Source: Mycoavidus cysteinexigens_B
GTDB taxonomy: Bacteria > Pseudomonadota > Gammaproteobacteria > Burkholderiales > Burkholderiaceae
Reading direction: 5' to 3'
Assembly (NCBI GenBank): GCA_031963465.1
Contig: JASSUG010000002.1
Span: 62,001-126,000 of the forward strand
Length of the DNA: 64,000 bases
Under the pieces are notes generated by a model. The model was not told the DNA's origin, did no database searches, and saw nothing but the letters and a program-made list of their open reading frames with translations. The translations under genes were made by a program, and so were the position numbers. Numbering within the stretch: position 1 is the first letter of the stretch; the number at the start of each line of letters is the position of its first letter. Shown in pieces: positions 1 to 9,059 of this stretch.

Positions 1-916
1 AGGGGAAACGCTCAAGCTCAGGCCGCTCGAAACTCAAGCTGGCAATTAACGCTAAATCTAACGGTGCGACCCCTGCTGCAATACGATCTGGAAAGGCCAG
101 GGCATGGGCAATTGGGGTCCGCATATCTGGATTGCCAAGTTGCGCCAGCACAGAGCCATCAACATAACTCACCATCGAGTGAATCACGCTTTGCGGATGA
201 ATCAGCACTTCAATTTGGCTAATCGGCAAATTGAATAACCAGTGCGCCTCAATCACTTCAAGCCCCTTATTCATCATCGTGGCTGAATCGACCGAGATTT
301 TTCGGCCCATCCGCCAGTTTGGATGAGCACACGCTTCATCAGGCGTAACCTGCGCCAGTGAAGCAAGCTCGCGCGTACGAAATGGACCGCCCGACGCCGT
401 CAGAATAATTTTCTCGACGCCAGCACCGGCAGATAAGCATTGATAGATCGCATTGTGCTCACTGTCCACCGGAAAGAGCAGTGCATTATGCTGGCGCACC
501 GCCTCCATAAACAATCGGCCCGACATCACCAACGCTTCTTTATTGGCTAATAAGATACGCTTGCTCGCGCGGGCCGCAGCGAGCGTCGGCGCAAGCCCCG
601 CCGCGCCTACAATCGCCGCCACCACGGTGTCGCACTCGGCGGCATTCGCCAAGGCAATCAGCGCCGCCTCGCCATACGCCACTTCGGTACGGCTGCCAGC
701 AGCCTGTAACCGAGTTTGCAACTGAGCGGCTAAATCGGCATCTCTTACAACCGCACACCTAGGCGTAAAGCGTAAACACTGCTTAAGCAATTTATCGATA
801 TTGCGGTGTGCGCTCAGCCCAAACACAGAAAAACGCTCTGGGTGGCGCGCAACGATATCAAGTGTGCTATTGCCGATTGAGCCGGTTGAACCAAGTATAG
901 TTAGACGTTGTTGCAT
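1..916 (-). CDS. dxr: 1-deoxy-D-xylulose 5-phosphate reductoisomerase, 3' end missing (off window)
   Basis: Second enzyme of the MEP isoprenoid pathway; it converts DXP to MEP with NADPH in the cytosol. Reading from the ATG at 914-916, the protein opens with MQQRLTILGSTGSIGNSTLD, the glycine-rich NADPH-binding loop. LLANKEALVMSG and PVDSEHNAIYQ, family hallmarks around the metal/substrate site, follow. About 305 of the expected 390-400 codons are in the window and the frame is open to base 1, so the gene is cut by the window edge and not broken. It is the last visible gene of a minus-strand run with cdsA and uppS, 21 bases after cdsA stops, the usual burkholderial order. I am sure of the identity. 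Confidence 0.96.
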   Translation of the reverse strand, partial: MQQRLTILGSTGSIGNSTLDIVARHPERFSVFGLSAHRNIDKLLKQCLRFTPRCAVVRDADLAAQLQTRLQAAGSRTEVAYGEAALIALANAAECDTVVAAIVGAAGLAPTLAAARASKRILLANKEALVMSGRLFMEAVRQHNALLFPVDSEHNAIYQCLSAGAGVEKIILTASGGPFRTRELASLAQVTPDEACAHPNWRMGRKISVDSATMMNKGLEVIEAHWLFNLPISQIEVLIHPQSVIHSMVSYVDGSVLAQLGNPDMRTPIAHALAFPDRIAAGVAPLDLALIASLSFERPELERFP

Positions 917-937
917 ATCGTTGCGGCTTTCACGCTC

Positions 938-1840
938 TTAGGTAGGAATAAAACGCAAAAAGCTCCCATACAGGCCAACCGCCAGCGTAAGCATGGGTAA
1001 CAACGCATCTAAACGATCTAATACGCCACCATGGCCGGGCAAGAGCATACTCGAATCTTTAAATCCTGCCTGCCGCTTCATCAATGATTCGAACAAATCA
1101 CCCACAACGCCAACCCCAACCAGTAAGGTCAGGACCGCTAACATGCCCAACCCGCCAGTGACTGAGTCAACTTCAAGCGCCCAGGGCAAGACGCCGAAAA
1201 GCCCGATTGTACTTGCTACGACAGCGGTTATTGCAAGCACTAGCAACCAGCCACCCAAGACACCTTCCCAGGTCTTGCCGGGACTAATTAAGGGCGCCAA
1301 TTTATGCCGACCAAATCGTTTTCCGGCAAAATAAGCGCCACTATCGGCGAGCCATACAATAAGCAAAACAGATAAAAGAAAAGTCGGCCCTACTCTATGC
1401 GCTGCAATCAACGCATCCCAACATACGGCAAAAATAACCAAACCCGCAGCCAGCAAAAGCACACGCCATAGGCCACCCGCTAAAATAGGTTGCCGCAGTA
1501 AGATAAATGGCACCACCGCGACCCAGAAAAAAGCCGCAATCGAATATAGAATCGGCCAAAATAAGCCATCCCCGAAAAACACCTGCGACGCGTTCCGCAA
1601 CGTACCGTTAAGCTGCCATTGCCAGAACGCCAGCAGACACAACATCAAACCCACTAGCACGGCATAGCTGATACACCTCTTCGGTGTGAGTTTCAATAAA
1701 CGCGCCCACTCCCAGGCCGCGAGCGTCAGTGTGCCAATCACCAGCGCATTGAATAGATTGAATGTGCAGGCGCTACAAAAAATCACTGGCAGTAACACTG
1801 CCAACAATATTACAGCCGTCAGAATGCGGGTTTTTAACAT
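938..1840 (-). CDS. cdsA: Phosphatidate cytidylyltransferase
   Basis: Makes CDP-diacylglycerol from phosphatidate and CTP in the inner membrane, the branch point of phospholipid synthesis. The 300-residue protein is almost wholly hydrophobic with about eight membrane segments. It carries the CdsA signature near the C-terminus: DLFESLMKR, then GFKDSS, then PGHGGVLDRLDAL. GKTWEGVLGG around residues 188-197 is also conserved. Its start overlaps the end of uppS by 7 bases, which implies translational coupling. Full length for the family. Confidence 0.96.
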   Translation of the reverse strand: MLKTRILTAVILLAVLLPVIFCSACTFNLFNALVIGTLTLAAWEWARLLKLTPKRCISYAVLVGLMLCLLAFWQWQLNGTLRNASQVFFGDGLFWPILYSIAAFFWVAVVPFILLRQPILAGGLWRVLLLAAGLVIFAVCWDALIAAHRVGPTFLLSVLLIVWLADSGAYFAGKRFGRHKLAPLISPGKTWEGVLGGWLLVLAITAVVASTIGLFGVLPWALEVDSVTGGLGMLAVLTLLVGVGVVGDLFESLMKRQAGFKDSSMLLPGHGGVLDRLDALLPMLTLAVGLYGSFLRFIPT

Positions 1841-2607
1841 GAGGTCTGCTTTTCTTCGGATTCAAGTTGCGCGCTAATTCGACCAAACCGGCGTTCGCGC
1901 TGACGATACCAAGCAAGCGCAAGATCAAGTGCCGGCGCATCAAAATCAGGCCAAAAAATATCAGTGAAATAGAGTTCAGTATAGGCACATTGCCATAACA
2001 GGAAATTGCTTAAACGCTGCTCACCGCCGGTACGAATAAACAGGTCCGGTTCTGGTGCATACGCCATGGCAAGATATTTCGAAAAATCCGCCTCGCCTAT
2101 GGATTGCATGCCTTTTTCAGCCAAGGCTTGCTCAGCCAGCTTATACGCCGCTTGCGCGAGATCCCAACGGCCACCGTAATTAGCGGCAATGGTCAGCGTC
2201 ATCCGTTGATTATGGGCGGTTTTGGCCTCAGCGCTGCGCACCAGTTCTTGAATACGCGGCTCAAACTTAGTCAAATCGCCAATCACGCGCAGCCGAATGC
2301 CATTACTATGCATTTTGCCAATTTCACGCTCAAGCACATTCACAAAAAGGCGCATCAAAAATGAAATTTCATCCGTAGGTCGGCGCCAGTTTTCAGAGCT
2401 AAAAGCAAATAGAGTCAAATATGCAATATTCCGCCGCGCGCAGGCTTCAACCATTGCGCGCACGGCTTCAACGCCTTTAGTATGGCCGGCAACGCGTGGC
2501 AGTCGCCGTTGTGTCGCCCAACGGCCATTGCCATCCATAATAACGGCAATATGCCGCGGCATCTCAACCGCAACAGGCACACCCATAGTAGAACTCGTAT
2601 AGGTCAT
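1834..2607 (-). CDS. uppS: Isoprenyl transferase (undecaprenyl diphosphate synthase)
   Basis: Cis-prenyltransferase that builds the C55 lipid carrier for peptidoglycan and other surface polymers by adding isopentenyl units to farnesyl diphosphate. The cis-IPPS signature HIAVIMDGNGRWA is at about residues 20-32, with FAFSSENWRRP near 68-78 and the C-terminal DLFIRTGGEQRLSNFLLWQ. At 257 residues it is full length. The start at 2607 (MTYTSS) is kept because burkholderial homologues begin the same way; a later ATG directly before PRHIAVIMDG is possible. It sits between frr (31 bases upstream) and cdsA (overlap). Confidence 0.96.
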   Translation of the reverse strand: MTYTSSTMGVPVAVEMPRHIAVIMDGNGRWATQRRLPRVAGHTKGVEAVRAMVEACARRNIAYLTLFAFSSENWRRPTDEISFLMRLFVNVLEREIGKMHSNGIRLRVIGDLTKFEPRIQELVRSAEAKTAHNQRMTLTIAANYGGRWDLAQAAYKLAEQALAEKGMQSIGEADFSKYLAMAYAPEPDLFIRTGGEQRLSNFLLWQCAYTELYFTDIFWPDFDAPALDLALAWYRQRERRFGRISAQLESEEKQTSC

Positions 2608-2638
2608 AGCTGTTTCGCAGACCTGCAGGTACTACGCC

Positions 2639-3199
2639 TTAAACCTTCATAATTTCGCTCGATTTGGTTTGCACCAACTCGTCGATTTCAGCAACAAATT
2701 TATCGGTTAATTTTTGCACGTCGTCCTGCGCGCGACGTCCGCTGTCTTCTGGCACACCTTCGTCTTTAACCAATTTATCCAATTGTTCTTTTGCATCCCG
2801 GCGCAATCCTCGGACTGCGATTTTGGCCGTTTCGCCTTCGCTTTTAACCACTTTCGTCAGGTCACGGCGACGCTCTTCGGTCAAAGCCGGCATCGGCACT
2901 CGCAATAATTCACCGTGGGTAGCTGGATTCAACCCTAGGTCAGATTCACGAATGGCTTTTTCAACCACCGACACCATCTTTTTTTCCCATGGCTGAACGC
3001 CGATTGTGCGCGCATCGATAAGGGTCAAATTGGCCACCTGCGAAAGCGGCACATGAGAACCATAGTAATCCACCTGAATATGCTCAAGAAACCCCGTATG
3101 CGCGCGGCCAGTACGGATTTTTGCAAGGTCATTCTTAAATGCATCAATCGAGCGTTGCATCCTTTGCTCAACGTTTTTTTTAACCTCAGCTACACTCAT
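2639..3199 (-). CDS. frr: Ribosome recycling factor
   Basis: Splits the post-termination ribosome together with EF-G. The 186-residue protein has the typical opening helix with KIRTGRAHTGFLEHIQVDYYG at residues 27-47 and the conserved block ALTEERRRDLTKVVK. A GGAG Shine-Dalgarno sequence precedes the ATG at 3199. It is followed by uppS and preceded by pyrH 63 bases away, all on one strand, as in the classical rpsB-tsf-pyrH-frr cluster. Confidence 0.97.
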   Translation of the reverse strand: MSVAEVKKNVEQRMQRSIDAFKNDLAKIRTGRAHTGFLEHIQVDYYGSHVPLSQVANLTLIDARTIGVQPWEKKMVSVVEKAIRESDLGLNPATHGELLRVPMPALTEERRRDLTKVVKSEGETAKIAVRGLRRDAKEQLDKLVKDEGVPEDSGRRAQDDVQKLTDKFVAEIDELVQTKSSEIMKV

Positions 3200-3262
3200 T
3201 TAAAGCTCCAAATCGCCGCTGTGCGCAATATCACACAAGGGCAAAATCTACACACGGAACGC

Positions 3263-4000
3263 CTACACATGGACCAGCGTTCCCTCGTTCTCACCAAGCA
3301 CAACCCGCTTTAAGGCGCCCGGCTTGACAATCGAAAATACGCGAATAGGCAATTTTTGGTCACGGCAAAGCGCAAAGGCAGTGGCATCCATCACCTGCAG
3401 GTTACGATTGATCGCCTCATCAAAGCTGATTGTCGTGTAACGGGTTGCGCTCGGCTCTTTACGTGGATCGGCTGAATAAACACCATCTACCTTAGTTGCC
3501 TTAAGCACCACTTCAGCCCCAATCTCAGCGCCGCGCAATGCAGCTGCAGTATCAGTGGTAAAAAAGGGATTGCCCGTACCTGCTGCGAAGATAACGACCT
3601 TACCCTCTTCAAGTTGACGAATGGCGCGGGGTCGAATATACGGCTCGACCACTTGATCCATGCGCAATGCCGATTGCACCCGACCCTCAATGCCGGCATG
3701 ACGCATCGCATCTTGCAAGGCCAGCGCATTCATCATGGTGGCAAGCATTCCCATATAGTCCGCTGTCGCCCGATCCATCCCGGCAGCGCCGCCCGCGACG
3801 CCACGAAAAATATTGCCGCCGCCAATCACAATCGCGAGTTGCGTGCCAAGCTGAACAGCTTCTGCAATATCGGCCACCATACGCTCAATCGTTGTCCGAT
3901 TGATACCAAAAGCATCTTCGCCCATTAAGGCTTCACCAGATAACTTTAACAATACTCGCTTATAGCGACTGGGGGTAGAAACTGGCATAGAGCTTGACAT
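3263..4000 (-). CDS. pyrH: UMP kinase
   Basis: Phosphorylates UMP to UDP with ATP; bacterial hexameric amino-acid-kinase-fold enzyme. Visible motifs are KRVLLKLSGEALMG (phosphate loop, residues 14-27), VIGGGNIFRG near 58-67, and GTGNPFFTTDTAAALR (substrate/ATP site). VLKATKVDGVYSADP follows. The chosen start gives MSSSMPVSTPSRYKRV; the ATG four codons later (3988) is an equally good candidate, since no strong ribosome site is visible before either. The C-terminus GTLVHV is standard. Confidence 0.96.
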   Translation of the reverse strand: MSSSMPVSTPSRYKRVLLKLSGEALMGEDAFGINRTTIERMVADIAEAVQLGTQLAIVIGGGNIFRGVAGGAAGMDRATADYMGMLATMMNALALQDAMRHAGIEGRVQSALRMDQVVEPYIRPRAIRQLEEGKVVIFAAGTGNPFFTTDTAAALRGAEIGAEVVLKATKVDGVYSADPRKEPSATRYTTISFDEAINRNLQVMDATAFALCRDQKLPIRVFSIVKPGALKRVVLGENEGTLVHV

Positions 4001-4074
4001 GAAAATTCTTGAACTTACCGGGCAACTTTGCGCAGCTTAATCTAGCGAGCTGCACAAAGTTGTGTAATGGCTTT

Positions 4075-4962
4075 TTATACCGACTGGGCAGCAGCCACTT
4101 GCGCCGCCACTTCAGCTGCAAAATCGCCTTGGTGCTTCTCAATACCCTCGCCTGCAACGTAAATTGTAAAACGCTTAACCGAAGCCTGAGCCGCTTTCAG
4201 CATCTGCCCGATAGTTTGCTTATCGTCTTTGACAAATGGCTGATCGAGTAGCGACACTTCTTTCATATATTTTTGCACGCTGCCTTCAACCATTCTTGCC
4301 ACAATCTCAGCTGGCTTACCCGATTCACTCGCTTTTTGTGCGGCGATTTTACGTTCTGTTTCAATCAACTCAGTAGGGACTGCATCGGCCGAAAGCGTGA
4401 TCGGTTTCATTGCGGCAATATGCATCGCAAGGTCTTTACCCACCTGCTCATTAGCGCCCTCATATTCAACCAGCACGCCAATCCGCGTACCGTGCAAATA
4501 GGCCGCCAGTTTATGTGCGCTTGGATAGCAGACAAAACGGCGGATCGTCAAACTTTCGCCAAGCTTGCCAATCAAAGTCCGCCTTACTTCATCTACAGTC
4601 TTGTCCATCAAAGGCAAAGCCAATAGAGCCGCCACATCGGCAGGTTTTTGCGCCGCCACCAACTCCGCCACAGTTTTTGCAAAGGCTAGAAAATCATCAT
4701 TTTTTGCCACAAAATCTGTTTCGCAATTGAGTTCAACCAGCGCTCCGACCTGGGTCACGGCATCAATATATGTAGCCACGATGCCTTCCGCCGTTACACG
4801 CGCAGCAACCTTGTCCGCTTTAGTGCCCAATTTTATGCGTAACAATTCTTCAGCACGCGTCAAATCGCCGTTAGCTTCGGTCAATGCTTTTTTACATTCC
4901 ATCATTGGCGCATCTGTTTTGGCGCGCAATTTAGCTACCATACTTGCGGTAATTTCCGCCAT
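4075..4962 (-). CDS. tsf: Elongation factor Ts
   Basis: Guanine nucleotide exchange factor for EF-Tu. The N-terminal UBA-like domain MAEITASMVAKLRAKTDAPM and the EF-Tu contact motif (E)LNCETDFVAKNDDF, residues about 77-91, are both present. It is 295 residues, the proteobacterial length. AGGAG lies 7 bases before the ATG at 4962. It is separated from rpsB by 147 bases containing a strong hairpin. Confidence 0.97.
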   Translation of the reverse strand: MAEITASMVAKLRAKTDAPMMECKKALTEANGDLTRAEELLRIKLGTKADKVAARVTAEGIVATYIDAVTQVGALVELNCETDFVAKNDDFLAFAKTVAELVAAQKPADVAALLALPLMDKTVDEVRRTLIGKLGESLTIRRFVCYPSAHKLAAYLHGTRIGVLVEYEGANEQVGKDLAMHIAAMKPITLSADAVPTELIETERKIAAQKASESGKPAEIVARMVEGSVQKYMKEVSLLDQPFVKDDKQTIGQMLKAAQASVKRFTIYVAGEGIEKHQGDFAAEVAAQVAAAQSV

Positions 4963-4990
4963 TCTTCACTCCTGTCAAGCGGGTTGATTG

Positions 4991-5043
4991 GGCCTGCCCT
5001 ACGGCTTACCCACATCGTATTCAGTTGGGTAAGGCGGCAGGCC
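4991..5043 (-). terminator. Two-part hairpin between rpsB and tsf
   Basis: GGCCTGCC (4991-4998) pairs with GGCAGGCC (5036-5043), and inside it CTTACCCA (5005-5012) pairs with TGGGTAAG (5026-5033). It lies in the transcribed gap between rpsB and tsf on the minus strand. No U-tract follows, so it is more likely an attenuator, processing site or stability element than a complete intrinsic terminator. A partial terminator at this position is known in E. coli rpsB-tsf. Confidence 0.6.
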
Positions 5044-5109
5044 ACACAATAACTCTGGTTAGCACATACAACATGGGCAAACCAGCTTTTTCAAATGACA
5101 AAAAACGGC

Positions 5110-5868
5110 TTACGCTTCTTCGTCAACTTCAACAAATTCATCTTCAGGGGTATCGCTGCTACGCACTGCCTCAACCAAACCCTGCAGGGCGTTTTCTCGG
5201 CCCTCAAGAATCGCGTCAGCCATACCGCGCACATAAAGTGCGACTGCTTTACTCGCATCGTCATTACCTGGAATCACATGGTCAATGCCTTCTGGCGAAT
5301 GATTGGTATCCACTACCGCGATGACCGGTACGCCGAGTTTTTTCGCTTCAGTCAGCGCAATTTTGTGGTATCCCACATCGACCACGAAAATTGCCTCTGG
5401 CATGCCGGTCATATCCTTGACACCGCCAAGCGATTTGTCCAGCTTCGCCATATTTCGTTCAAACATCAGCGCTTCTTTTTTGCTCATGCGCTCAAGTTCA
5501 CCCGCCTCGACCATCGCTTCCATTTCTTTAAGCTTTTTGATCGATGATTTCAAGGTTTTGAAATTGGTCAACATGCCACCCAGCCAACGACTATTGACAT
5601 AAGGCATGCCAGCGCGAGCCGCTTCTTCAGCAATAATATCGCGCGACTGGCGCTTAGTTCCGACAAATAGGATGGTGCCCCGATTAGCCGCTACTTGACG
5701 CGTATATTTCAGCGCGTCCTGAAACATAGGCAAGGTTTTTTCGAGGTTGATAATATGGATTTTGTTACGGTGGCCAAAGATATAAGGGGCCATTTTAGGA
5801 TGCCAAAAACGCGTTTGGTGACCAAAGTGGACACCCGCTTCTAACATTTGCCGCATCGTAATAGACAT
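5110..5868 (-). CDS. rpsB: 30S ribosomal protein S2
   Basis: Ribosomal protein of the small subunit, required for S1 binding. It opens MSITMRQMLEAGVHFGHQTR and contains RNKIHIINLEKTLPM, FVGTKRQSRDIIAEEA, and PEAIFVVDVGYHKIA. PVIAVVDTNHSPEGIDHVIP, the S2 signature, follows. It is 252 residues with an acidic tail. GGAGA precedes the ATG. It is the first gene of the rpsB-tsf-pyrH-frr-uppS-cdsA-dxr run; the divergent neighbour is lexA. Confidence 0.97.
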   Translation of the reverse strand: MSITMRQMLEAGVHFGHQTRFWHPKMAPYIFGHRNKIHIINLEKTLPMFQDALKYTRQVAANRGTILFVGTKRQSRDIIAEEAARAGMPYVNSRWLGGMLTNFKTLKSSIKKLKEMEAMVEAGELERMSKKEALMFERNMAKLDKSLGGVKDMTGMPEAIFVVDVGYHKIALTEAKKLGVPVIAVVDTNHSPEGIDHVIPGNDDASKAVALYVRGMADAILEGRENALQGLVEAVRSSDTPEDEFVEVDEEA

Positions 5869-6266
5869 GAGAATTCTCCGTAAGGGTTAGGTCTAAAACC
5901 AGCCGCGATACTATTTAGCGTATTCAATAAAGCTAAAAGCACCCTGGGTGCGCTGGTTTGATAATTTGGTTACGCTAACGCCTGGTGCATCGCGCCCAAT
6001 TTTTGAGCCAAATGACAAGGGTCAAGCAGAACCAACTAGAATTTTAACACTGATTTAATCAGTATCGAAGATACTTTGTAGGCCGCTCCCCAGCAATCGC
6101 TGGCAACAGGCTGGCCCTCGCTAAGATGCCCGCCTGATATCAGTCAAGCAAGGCGCCCTCTGCGATTGGGCCAAACGCCAGGTCCTGCCAAATAAAAACC
6201 AAGCATGGCTAGCTTACATTAGAGGGCAGCAAATCCTGCTTTCATTCGCTAGCAAAACACTTTATA
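5869..6266. other. Divergent intergenic region between rpsB and lexA, no gene seen
   Basis: About 400 bases without a coding frame I can support. It must contain the rpsB promoter and leader on the minus strand and leads up to the lexA SOS box on the plus strand. I could not recognise a tRNA, riboswitch or a convincing promoter pair for rpsB. Conserved S2 leader structures are known in proteobacteria, but I cannot fold this one by eye. Confidence 0.4.
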
Positions 6267-6282
6267 CTGTATAAAAAAACAG
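6267..6282 (+). promoter_or_regulatory. LexA (SOS) box of lexA
   Basis: CTGTATAAAAAAACAG fits the LexA consensus CTGT-N8-ACAG exactly in both half sites. It ends 30 bases before the lexA ATG and overlaps a possible -10 (TATACT, 6264-6269). This is the expected autoregulatory arrangement. Confidence 0.9.
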
Positions 6283-6311
6283 GGGTATTTGATCAAGCAC
6301 ACAACGACACT

Positions 6312-6965
6312 ATGCTCAAACTGACTACACGGCAACAGCAAGTTTTCAATTTGATCCGCCACGCGATTGAACGCAGCGGCTTTCCCCCAACCCGGGCAGA
6401 AATTGCCGCCCAGCTTGGCTTTAGTTCAGCGAATGCCGCTGAAGAACATTTGCGTGCCCTAGCCCGCAAAGGCGCGATTGAACTGACTGCAGGGACCTCG
6501 CGCGGCATTAAACTTAAAATGGCCGCTACCCAGAGCAGGCCTCGTCAACTCACCTTGCCTGACGCTCGCCTGATGCAATTATCGCTGCCGCTGATTGGTC
6601 GCGTCGCAGCCGGCAGCCCAATCCTCGCGCAAGAACATATTGTGCAACATTATCAGTGCGATCCATCCCTGTTTGCCAGCCGGCCTGACTATTTATTGCA
6701 TGTGCGCGGCCTATCGATGCGCGACGCCGGGATCCTAGATGGCGATTTACTCGCTGTACGGCGTCAGGACCAAGCCCAAAACGGTCAGATTATCATCGCC
6801 CGGCTCGATCATGAAGTCACCGTCAAACGCTTCAAACAGCGTGGCAAAAAAGTAGAATTAATTGCTGAAAACCCGGATTATCCTAACATGACGATTGAGC
6901 CCGAGCAGGTGGATTTTGCCCTTGAAGGGATCGTCGTAGGTCTCATCCGACCCGGTGCATTTTAA
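6312..6965 (+). CDS. lexA: LexA repressor
   Basis: SOS master repressor that self-cleaves when RecA is activated. The winged-helix domain covers residues 1-70 (LTTRQQQVFNLIRHAIERSG; PTRAEIAAQLGFSSANAAEEHL). The cleavage site Ala-Gly is in RVAAGSPI near residue 97. The catalytic serine is in LSMRDAGILDGDL and the catalytic lysine in VTVKRFK. It is 217 residues, the beta-proteobacterial length. It stands alone, with a consensus LexA box just upstream. A second LexA box in this window controls the radical SAM gene at 41.8-42.9 kb. Confidence 0.97.
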   Translation: MLKLTTRQQQVFNLIRHAIERSGFPPTRAEIAAQLGFSSANAAEEHLRALARKGAIELTAGTSRGIKLKMAATQSRPRQLTLPDARLMQLSLPLIGRVAAGSPILAQEHIVQHYQCDPSLFASRPDYLLHVRGLSMRDAGILDGDLLAVRRQDQAQNGQIIIARLDHEVTVKRFKQRGKKVELIAENPDYPNMTIEPEQVDFALEGIVVGLIRPGAF

Positions 6966-7155
6966 TTAAAAATGAGCCGACCTCAGCCATTACCCTAATC
7001 TCAGTCAAGCAAGACCTAACCTCTATCTCTAGATTAGACGCTTGGCGCTATAATGAGCGGTGCTGCACTTTCGCCACCACTCTAGTACAAAGTTGGCTTT
7101 AAGTGAGCGCTCTATTGACTGTGATTTCAGGATTTGAATAAAGATTGTGGTGGTG

Positions 7156-8214
7156 ATGAAAAACAGTGACATGTCTCAAAATACGATACTTCCAAGCCAT
7201 CCGGACGAAGTTTTAAGTGAACCCTACCCGCTTGCGGTAAAAGGTAGTCGGCGCGTTTGCGTGGCGCCTATGATGGATTGGACGGATCGTCACTGCCGTT
7301 ATTTTCATCGGCTCTTGACGCGCCATACCTGGCTCTATACCGAAATGGTCACCACCGGCGCCCTGTTACATGGCAACGCCGCTCAGCACCTGGCATTTAA
7401 TCAAGAGGAGCACCCGCTTGCGCTACAACTGGGCGGCAGTGACCCGGCTGAGCTTGCACGTTGCGCTAAGCTCGCTGCGGCCGCCAATTATGATGAGATC
7501 AATCTGAACTGCGGCTGTCCATCTGAGCGGGTGCAACGCGGTGCATTTGGCGCATGTTTAATGGCTGAGCCAGAACTCGTCGCCGATTGCGTGCGCGCGA
7601 TGTGCGATGCCGTCTCGATCCCAGTCACAGTTAAACATCGCATTGGCATTAACGACCGGACTGACTATGCGTTTGTGCGCGATTTTATTGGCACGGTAGC
7701 CAACGCGGGCTGTCGCACGTTCATTGTCCATGCGCGCAATGCTATCCTTGGCGGGCTCAGCCCAAAAGAAAACCGGACTATCCCTCCCCTTCGATACGAT
7801 TATGTTCATCGTTTAAAGGGCGATTTTCCTGAGCTGGAAATCATCCTGAACGGCGGGCTTCAAACCATTGAGCAAATGGCCGAGCAACTCGCTCATGTAG
7901 ATGGCGTGATGTTAGGTCGCCAAGCCTATCATCAGCCTTGGCTGTTAGCCAGTGTTGATCAGCACTTTTACCAAGCGGCAACGCCGATAGCGCAGCGCGC
8001 GGAAATTGAAACGGCATTTATCGCCTATGCTGCGCAAGAACTTGCGCGCGGGACATATCTAGGCGCTATGACACGTCATATACTAGGCTTGTATCATGAG
8101 GTGCCTGGCGCTCGCAGCTGGCGACGCGTACTATCCGATCACCACAAACTTGCCACAGGTGATTTACGCATCTTCGATGAAGCGCGCAATCATGGACTTT
8201 CTCCAATTATTTGA
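7156..8214 (+). CDS. dusA: tRNA-dihydrouridine(20/20a) synthase DusA
   Basis: FMN enzyme that reduces uridine 20/20a in the tRNA D-loop. RVCVAPMMDWTDRHCRYFHR near the N-terminus, the catalytic-cysteine block NLNCGCPSERVQRGAFGACLM, and TVKHRIGIND identify the DusA subgroup. The ATG at 7156 is preferred over three in-frame GTG codons just before it (7147-7155). A -10-like TATAAT lies at 7049-7054 without a good -35. Six bases separate its stop from thyA, so the two are probably co-transcribed. Confidence 0.95.
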   Translation: MKNSDMSQNTILPSHPDEVLSEPYPLAVKGSRRVCVAPMMDWTDRHCRYFHRLLTRHTWLYTEMVTTGALLHGNAAQHLAFNQEEHPLALQLGGSDPAELARCAKLAAAANYDEINLNCGCPSERVQRGAFGACLMAEPELVADCVRAMCDAVSIPVTVKHRIGINDRTDYAFVRDFIGTVANAGCRTFIVHARNAILGGLSPKENRTIPPLRYDYVHRLKGDFPELEIILNGGLQTIEQMAEQLAHVDGVMLGRQAYHQPWLLASVDQHFYQAATPIAQRAEIETAFIAYAAQELARGTYLGAMTRHILGLYHEVPGARSWRRVLSDHHKLATGDLRIFDEARNHGLSPII

Positions 8215-8220
8215 CACAGC

Positions 8221-9054
8221 ATGCAACTCTATCACGAACTGCTACACGATATTCTGCGCCACGGCACACCCAAAGCAGACCGCACAGGCACAGGCACCCT
8301 CAGCGTCTTCGGCCGCCAACTGCGTTTTGATCTGGCCGCTGGCTTGCCACTTCTCACCACCAAGAAAATTCATCTTAAAAGCGTGATTCACGAATTACTT
8401 TGGTTTTTAAACGGTGACACCAATATCAAATATTTAAACGATCATGGCGTAAGCATCTGGGATGAATGGGCGGATGAAAACGGCGACTTGGGCCCTGTCT
8501 ACGGCCATCAATGGCGCTTTTGGCCTAAGCCGGATGGCAGCACAGTCGATCAGGTTGCTCAGCTCGTCAAACAACTCAAAGAACGGCCGCACTCACGTCG
8601 CTTATTGCTGACGGCATTAAATATCGCGGATTTTCCAGACGAATCGCAAACCCCGCTCGAAAATGTCCAGGCGGGCCGCATGGCGCTCGCACCATGCCAC
8701 TGTTTAACTCAATTTTACGTCAACGATAACAAACTCAGCTGTTTACTTTATTGCCGCAGCCAAGACGTCTTTTTAGGAACGCCTTTTAACCTTGCTAGTT
8801 ACGCGCTACTGACCCATATGCTTGCTCAGCAATGCGGGCTAACCGTGGGCGAGTTAATTTGGACCGGCGGCGATTGCCATCTTTATACCAATCATTTAGA
8901 GCAAGTTAAGGAACTCCTCAGTCGCGCCCCCTATCCATTGCCACATTTAAAACTTGCCAGTCAGCCCAACGATATATTCAGCTACCGCTTTGAAGATTTT
9001 ATTTTGGCTGATTATCAATGCCACCCGGCGATCAAAGCGCCGATTGCCATCTAA
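8221..9054 (+). CDS. thyA: Thymidylate synthase
   Basis: Methylates dUMP to dTMP using methylene-tetrahydrofolate, yielding dihydrofolate that the next gene product reduces. The protein starts MQLYHELLHDILRHGTPK, has DRTGTGTLSVFG, and the catalytic cysteine is in MALAPCHCLTQFYV. LASYALLTHMLAQQ and the dUMP-binding GGDCHLYTNHLEQV follow. At 277 residues it carries a short insertion before the active site relative to the 264-residue E. coli enzyme. folA follows after 5 bases. Confidence 0.97.
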   Translation: MQLYHELLHDILRHGTPKADRTGTGTLSVFGRQLRFDLAAGLPLLTTKKIHLKSVIHELLWFLNGDTNIKYLNDHGVSIWDEWADENGDLGPVYGHQWRFWPKPDGSTVDQVAQLVKQLKERPHSRRLLLTALNIADFPDESQTPLENVQAGRMALAPCHCLTQFYVNDNKLSCLLYCRSQDVFLGTPFNLASYALLTHMLAQQCGLTVGELIWTGGDCHLYTNHLEQVKELLSRAPYPLPHLKLASQPNDIFSYRFEDFILADYQCHPAIKAPIAI

Positions 9055-9059
9055 ACTAT

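Noticed and set aside
5869..6266. Possible tRNA or riboswitch between rpsB and lexA
   Set aside because: I could not form a cloverleaf or find a T-loop GTTCRANYC motif; no known riboswitch core seen.
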